A DNA stretch of 64,000 bases from Odiellus spinosus (Eukaryota; Arthropoda; Arachnida; Opiliones; Phalangiidae): contig OY987234.1 in the NCBI GenBank assembly GCA_963920705.1, positions 7,979,907 through 8,043,906 on the forward strand, in the 5' to 3' direction. Under the pieces are notes generated by a model. The model was not told where the DNA came from, did no database searches, and saw only the letters and a program-made list of their open reading frames with translations. The translations under genes were made by a program, and so were the position numbers. Shown here piece after piece: positions 61,991-64,000 of the stretch; position 1 is the stretch's first letter; every line of letters starts with the position of its first letter.

Positions 61991-64000
61991 ATTTTGTGTC
62001 TACGTATTGAAATAATATTATTTTAAATATATAAGATTATTATAATTAATGTATATGTGTCAATTCGATCGTGAACATATTCTCACGTCGTCTGCTTATA
62101 CTCTACGCGTTCAATGCCAATATAGCTGCCTTCACACTACATACTTGGAAAGGTCTAATTATAAAATTTTGGGGTCATCCTTGTAGACCTTTGAACAAGA
62201 AACAAAATTAATATCATTTAAAGTCGATCTGAACATTTGAAACAGTTTGAAAACTGTTTCAAAGTGTCAATTGTGGACGTAGCTTAAAACCAATGAGGTA
62301 AAACTTATAATTATAGAAAGTTATATCTCAAATAATGATTAGAATTACGTATAAAATTACGTGCATAAATTAGCGAGACATAATTAGGGAGAAATAGGAA
62401 TAAACTTATTAATTAGTAAGATAGAATTAAGAAGAAATAAGAATATGATAATGCTTAATACTGAATGGTCTGAGAAGTTTCCAGAACCCAATTAATATTC
62501 ACGAAGTTACTGACAACAACAATATGAGCAATTAAATTCAAATTAACGAAAGACAGTCTTGATATAAACAATACATATCATATTTTTTAGTTTATAATCT
62601 TTCTTGTAGGAAAGAAAATGTTTTTCAATTTTCGATATCGAACGGATATGAGGTTTTATTTATAGGTGGGCTTAAGTTTTTTTCTTCGTTAAGTTTTAAA
62701 CTTTCGAACCCCAATCCTCTCCCCCTTCTTATCATCCCCACTTCTGCTCGTAGATTTTGATTTTTCCCAAAAGTAAATTTACCGTTATTGGAAGATGGAA
62801 AAGAGTTGGGCCGGGGAAAACTTGGAACCCCTACCCCCACCCCAACACCCAGAACCCCTTTATAAATTCACTAGTATCTAACACCTCTACCTCCCCATCT
62901 GGTATATTTTACACAACCTTATATACTTATTTATAAAGTTCGGAGAGAGGGGTTGGGGGAGGGAGCCGAAAGTGTTTAATTAAAGCGGGAGGCGCCGGGG
63001 CGTTTTTAATGATGGGCCCTTGATGTTGGTCTAAGCTTAAAAAAAAGGGGGAGGGGGAGGATTCGTTGCAGTTACTAGGTGCTCGTTGTGTACCAGATAT
63101 TGCTTTCTAGTATAGTTAGCCTAAGGCTCCGTCCTTGTCTACCTTATAACAGCCCCGAGGATTTATATAATACTATATAGACAGTATCTGCCTAAGAAAC
63201 AAGCATAATTCTAGCCCGTTCACGAAATAATGTATTTAGAACAGTTTGTAATAAATAAAAGGCAGGGATTTTTGAGATTGAAGCTTCGACGTAATTACCT
63301 GATTTTCATACCACCCTAGTTTTAAAAGTGTCGCTTCTAATTCAGTAAGCAGACAACCCGATTTGTTAAAGGTACTATGAATGGAAAATTTATTATTATA
63401 ATACAATCTTTAAAATGTAGGCGACATTTTTTCATATTATTAAAATCCTAAGGTTTATGTAGGCAACTCGAATTGCAACACTTTTTACAAATACTTGAAT
63501 AACTTTTAGTTGAATAAAGATAAAGGTATGGTTATTTTTTAATTAAAAATATGGCTCTTTAGACACATTTCCAGCCTAATTTCGACTTTTAAACCTTTTT
63601 ACATTTTTGACAATCTTCATTTTGTCAAATGATGTATTGAAGTGTAACTCTGAACGCCTAGCGCCAACTATGAACACTCGCTGCTATAACTCTAAAAAAT
63701 AAAGATAATGAAAGGCAAAATTAGTTCAAATTCGATGAATTCTCAAAAACCAATTTGCTAGAAATGTTCATATCATTAATTTGACACACTGAGTTGTCTC
63801 GGAAATCGATGAACCTTTCAAACCGCGACGTCAGACGAATAATATAATTTATATTCAATCGTGCGACACTCAAAAAGCGATATTACGTATTTCACTCTTC
63901 CTTTATTAGTAAAAAGCTCGTTTCATTGCAAGGTTGCGACCAACTATAGGTGTATTATAATTAGCATGGCCGGTTGCTCGCCTTCTGAATTATGTAGGAT

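Larger units (their letters stand above)
51878..64000. other. Intergenic DNA, gene-poor
   Basis: No gene I can support. ORFs at 52694-53907 lie in C- or T-rich low-complexity DNA, including C runs near 49231 (just outside) and 53450. Other contents are an AT-rich tandem array (52154), a pair of TGACGTCA motifs (54127, 54177), a possible isolated exon (about 57148) and a GGCTGTCAC-family core (58405). Confidence 0.55.

Overview
This is animal nuclear DNA, AT-rich but not short of CpG. It has spliced transposon genes with GT-AG introns, TATA-type promoters, AATAAA signals, many short inverted-repeat elements, and degenerate CCTAA/TTAGG tracts (the telomere motif of most arthropods). An arthropod, possibly hymenopteran, is the best guess; that is inference. 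I found no convincing host gene, rRNA or functional tRNA. The coding content is transposon-derived and the rest looks like gene-poor intergenic or intronic DNA.

The main object is a 14,118-bp element at 25186-39303, flanked by a 6-bp target duplication TGTATC. It is an almost perfect giant palindrome: two ~7,027-bp arms around a 65-bp asymmetric spacer at 32213-32277. In about 7 kb of paired sequence I noticed one substitution and one homopolymer length difference. Each arm carries, from tip to centre: a 5'-AG terminus with a TATA-like motif, 19-bp tandem repeats, a poly(A)/tRNA-like unit with A and B boxes, a small gene whose ATG is split by an intron and which has an in-frame stop, and a six-exon, 1,348-aa protein-primed type family-B DNA polymerase. 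Near the centre lie a GC-rich repeat and CCTAA-like tracts. The 6-bp duplication, AG end and polymerase point to Polinton/Maverick/adintovirus-type elements. No integrase, packaging ATPase, protease or capsid gene is visible. It looks like a fold-back ('snap-back') derivative of one end of such an element, mobilised in trans.

The second element is a young Ty3/Gypsy-type LTR retrotransposon (12737-17974, minus strand). Its 226-bp LTRs appear identical, it has a 5-bp duplication CTGTC and one open Gag-Pol frame, and it sits inside a ~32-bp minisatellite (about 12659-18555).

Other structure: a perfect 60-copy array of a 14-bp unit (3937-4788), which creates spurious long ORFs; a 7-bp array (5244-5317); an AT-rich array (52154-52352); and at least three families of short inverted-repeat (MITE-like) elements, with TA duplications and nested hairpins at 22091 and 23408, GGCTGTCAC-type ends in five places, and GGAGAACCT-type ends in three places. 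Pyrimidine- or purine-rich low-complexity blocks recur near 2640-3400, 43560-43960 and 52900-53500.
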